From positions 1 through 8,718 of the forward strand of contig USOM01000024.1 of the NCBI GenBank assembly GCA_900556345.1: a DNA stretch of 8,718 nucleotides, written 5' to 3'. Numbering within the stretch: position 1 is the stretch's first letter; each line of letters starts with the position of its first letter. Below the pieces are notes generated by a model. That model was not told the DNA's origin, made no database searches, and saw only the letters and a program-made list of their open reading frames with translations. The DNA comes from an uncultured Clostridium sp. (lineage in GTDB: Bacteria > Bacillota > Clostridia > TANB77 > CAG-508). Made by a program: the position numbers and the translations under genes. Positions 7,560 through 8,718 of this stretch are shown piece by piece.

Positions 7560-7583
7560 ATAATTACCTTGAGGTGGTTTTTA

Positions 7584-7817
7584 ATGAATTTACGTATACG
7601 TGAACTTAGAGAAGATAGAGATTTAACACAAAAAGAACTTGCAAAAATTTTATCTTGCACTCAACAAACATATTCTAGGTATGAATCAGGTGAAATAGTT
7701 ATTGATATAAATAATTTGATTAAATTAGCTTTTTTCTACAATACTTCTATTGATTATCTTGTAGGGATTACTGATGAAATAAAGCCATATTCTGCAAGTA
7801 AAAGAGTATGTAAATAA
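7584..7817 (+). CDS. Small Xre-family helix-turn-helix transcriptional regulator
   Basis: DNA-binding protein of 77 residues, essentially a lone HTH_3 (Xre/cI/SinR-like) domain. Residues 1-60 carry the fold: IRELREDRDLTQKELAKIL (helices 1-2), CTQQTYSRYESGE (recognition helix 3, about 25-36) and the closing FYNTSIDYLVGITDE. Only about 15 residues follow, so there is no separate sensor or dimerisation domain; it is unclear how it would be relieved. ATG at 7584 is chosen because GAGGTGG (7571-7577) sits just before it; an upstream TTG at 7569 would put the ribosome binding site inside the gene. It is divergent from the beta-helix gene across a gap carrying two related operator-like repeats, so it probably represses that gene and itself. 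It could also regulate the DUF975 gene 85 bases downstream, but operator-like sequence was not seen there. Confidence 0.9.
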   Translation: MNLRIRELREDRDLTQKELAKILSCTQQTYSRYESGEIVIDINNLIKLAFFYNTSIDYLVGITDEIKPYSASKRVCK

Positions 7818-7843
7818 TTTTGTCGAATTCTGTTACATTTACA

Positions 7844-7872
7844 TTGACAATTATTTTACATTACTGTATCAT
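7844..7872 (+). promoter_or_regulatory. Promoter of the DUF975 gene
   Basis: TTGACA (7844-7849), 17 bases, TATCAT (7867-7872), with expected transcription start near 7879. Three copies of TTACATT (7833-7839, 7839-7845, 7856-7862) surround the -35; they may be regulatory or just AT-rich chance. Confidence 0.65.
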
Positions 7873-7902
7873 ATATTTATAAAAAGAAAGGGGTGTATAT
7901 TT

Positions 7903-8679
7903 ATGGTTTCTTCTGATTTTAGAAAAGAAGCTCGCGAAAAATTAAGTGGAAAATGGGGTAAAGCTGTTTGTATTAATTTAGCTTATATGCTTGTATTTTT
8001 CTTATTTAATATTTTGGAAAGTTTATGTTCTGATATTATGCAATCATTTTTATCATTAATATTTGCAATTATAGAAGTTCCTTTGTCATTAGGACTTATT
8101 ATTTCTTTTGTAAAACTATTTAATGATGAAGATGTAAAGGCTTTTGATTTCTTAACAACTGGTTTTAATAATTTCGGAAAAAGCTGGGGTATTGCTTGGA
8201 ATATTTTCGTAAAAATGGTTCTTCCTGTAATATTAACAGTCGTGTCTTACGTAATAATTGTATTTGGAATTTTCCAAACAGCAAGTAGTTCAATGCTTTA
8301 TGAAACATCTTCATCTACTACATCTATTGTCTTAGTGTTAATAGGAATTATTCTTTTTATAGCTGCATCTATCTGGAGTGTAACAAAATCCTATTATTAC
8401 CAATTAGCCTATATTATAGCTGCTGATAAACCTGAATTATCTTCAAAAGAAGCTGTTGAAGAAAGCGAAAAATTAATGACTGGAAAACGTGGTAAATTAT
8501 TTTGCTTGCAATTATCTTTTATCGGTTGGGCTATTTTAGCTGTATTTACATTAGGAATTGGATATTTATGGCTTATTCCTTATGTTCAAATCGCTATTAT
8601 TGCATTTTATAAATTCGCATGCGGCGATTCTGAAAATAAAGAAATTGATGGTTCAGTTATAGTTGAAAATGAAGAATAA
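7903..8679 (+). CDS. DUF975 family integral membrane protein
   Basis: Membrane protein of 258 residues of the DUF975 family; molecular function unknown. The cytoplasmic N-terminus SSDFRKEAREKLSGKWGKAV matches the family's typical opening (arginine-rich helix then L-x-G-x-W). About six hydrophobic segments are visible, near 21-39, 48-72, 98-122, 142-160, 200-218 and 220-240. The conserved C-terminal block is present: KEAVEESEKLMTGKRGKLF followed by LSFIGWAILAVFTLGIGYLWLIPY and an FY in the last helix. A short acidic tail ends the protein. The ATG is preceded by AAAGGGG (about nine bases away) and a consensus promoter. An intrinsic terminator follows at once, so it looks like a single-gene unit, although no terminator separates it from the Xre gene and read-through may occur. 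Length and motifs look complete. Confidence 0.92.
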   Translation: MVSSDFRKEAREKLSGKWGKAVCINLAYMLVFFLFNILESLCSDIMQSFLSLIFAIIEVPLSLGLIISFVKLFNDEDVKAFDFLTTGFNNFGKSWGIAWNIFVKMVLPVILTVVSYVIIVFGIFQTASSSMLYETSSSTTSIVLVLIGIILFIAASIWSVTKSYYYQLAYIIAADKPELSSKEAVEESEKLMTGKRGKLFCLQLSFIGWAILAVFTLGIGYLWLIPYVQIAIIAFYKFACGDSENKEIDGSVIVENEE

Positions 8680-8684
8680 AAAAT

Positions 8685-8717
8685 AAAAATCGCAAAGTGA
8701 AAATTTTGCGATTTTTT
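8685..8717 (+). terminator. Rho-independent terminator after the DUF975 gene
   Basis: AAAAATCGCAAA (8685-8696) pairs perfectly with TTTGCGATTTTT (8705-8716). Inside it G8697 with T8704 (wobble) and T8698 with A8703 close a GAAA tetraloop. The stem's own 3' arm supplies the T-run. It begins six bases after the stop codon. The flanking A- and T-tracts make it potentially active in both directions. Confidence 0.85.
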
Positions 8718-8718
8718 A

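Noticed and set aside
7569..7583. Upstream TTG start for the Xre regulator adding MRWFL
   Set aside because: It would place the GAGGTGG ribosome binding site inside the coding region; ATG at 7584 begins exactly where Xre domains usually begin.
7812..7856. Imperfect inverted repeat AAATAATTTTGTC / GACAATTATTT after the Xre gene as a terminator
   Set aside because: Very AT-rich, has a two-base bulge and a 21-base loop, no T-tract follows, and it overlaps the DUF975 -35; chance pairing is more likely.

Overview
The window looks like chromosomal DNA of a low-GC Clostridia-type Firmicute, possibly an uncultured gut lineage. The reasons are AT-rich coding sequence, strong AGGAGG-type ribosome binding sites, TTGACA/TATAAT promoters, a Tex protein, a DUF975 membrane protein, a 7TM-sensor histidine kinase, and a prepilin-like N-terminus (GITLIALVVTI...MLTGENSIL) that recurs on many otherwise unrelated proteins in uncultured Clostridia. 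No rRNA, tRNA, CRISPR array, transposase or integrase is visible. Genes are tightly packed and the longest non-coding gap is about 105 bases.

Left part (1-3072): a membrane histidine kinase (plus strand) converges on a response regulator with an HD-GYP cyclic-di-GMP phosphodiesterase output (minus strand). They plausibly form a two-component pair that lowers c-di-GMP in response to a membrane-sensed signal. The 56 bases between their stop codons are almost wholly a GC-rich near-perfect palindrome, REP-like and conspicuous in AT-rich DNA.

Middle (3073-7478, minus strand): tex, a conserved RNA-binding transcription accessory factor with its own promoter, lies downstream of a 714-residue protein that joins a prepilin-type N-terminus to a right-handed beta-helix of the pectate-lyase/tailspike type and a C-terminal beta-rich region. 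It is probably an envelope-anchored or pilus-associated surface protein.

Right part (7479-8718, plus strand): a 77-residue Xre-family regulator is divergent from the beta-helix gene. The 105-base gap holds a consensus minus-strand promoter (TTGACA, 17 bases, TATTAT) whose spacer is filled by a perfect 9+3+9 inverted repeat. A related second copy lies 25 bases away over the regulator's own likely promoter. This is the architecture of a small repressor that controls itself and the surface protein. A DUF975 membrane protein with its own promoter and an intrinsic terminator closes the window.

The most interesting unit is 5334-7817: a divergent, apparently operator-controlled pair of Xre regulator and prepilin-like beta-helix protein, placed between ordinary chromosomal genes. 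The regulator-target link is inferred from the DNA layout, not demonstrated.
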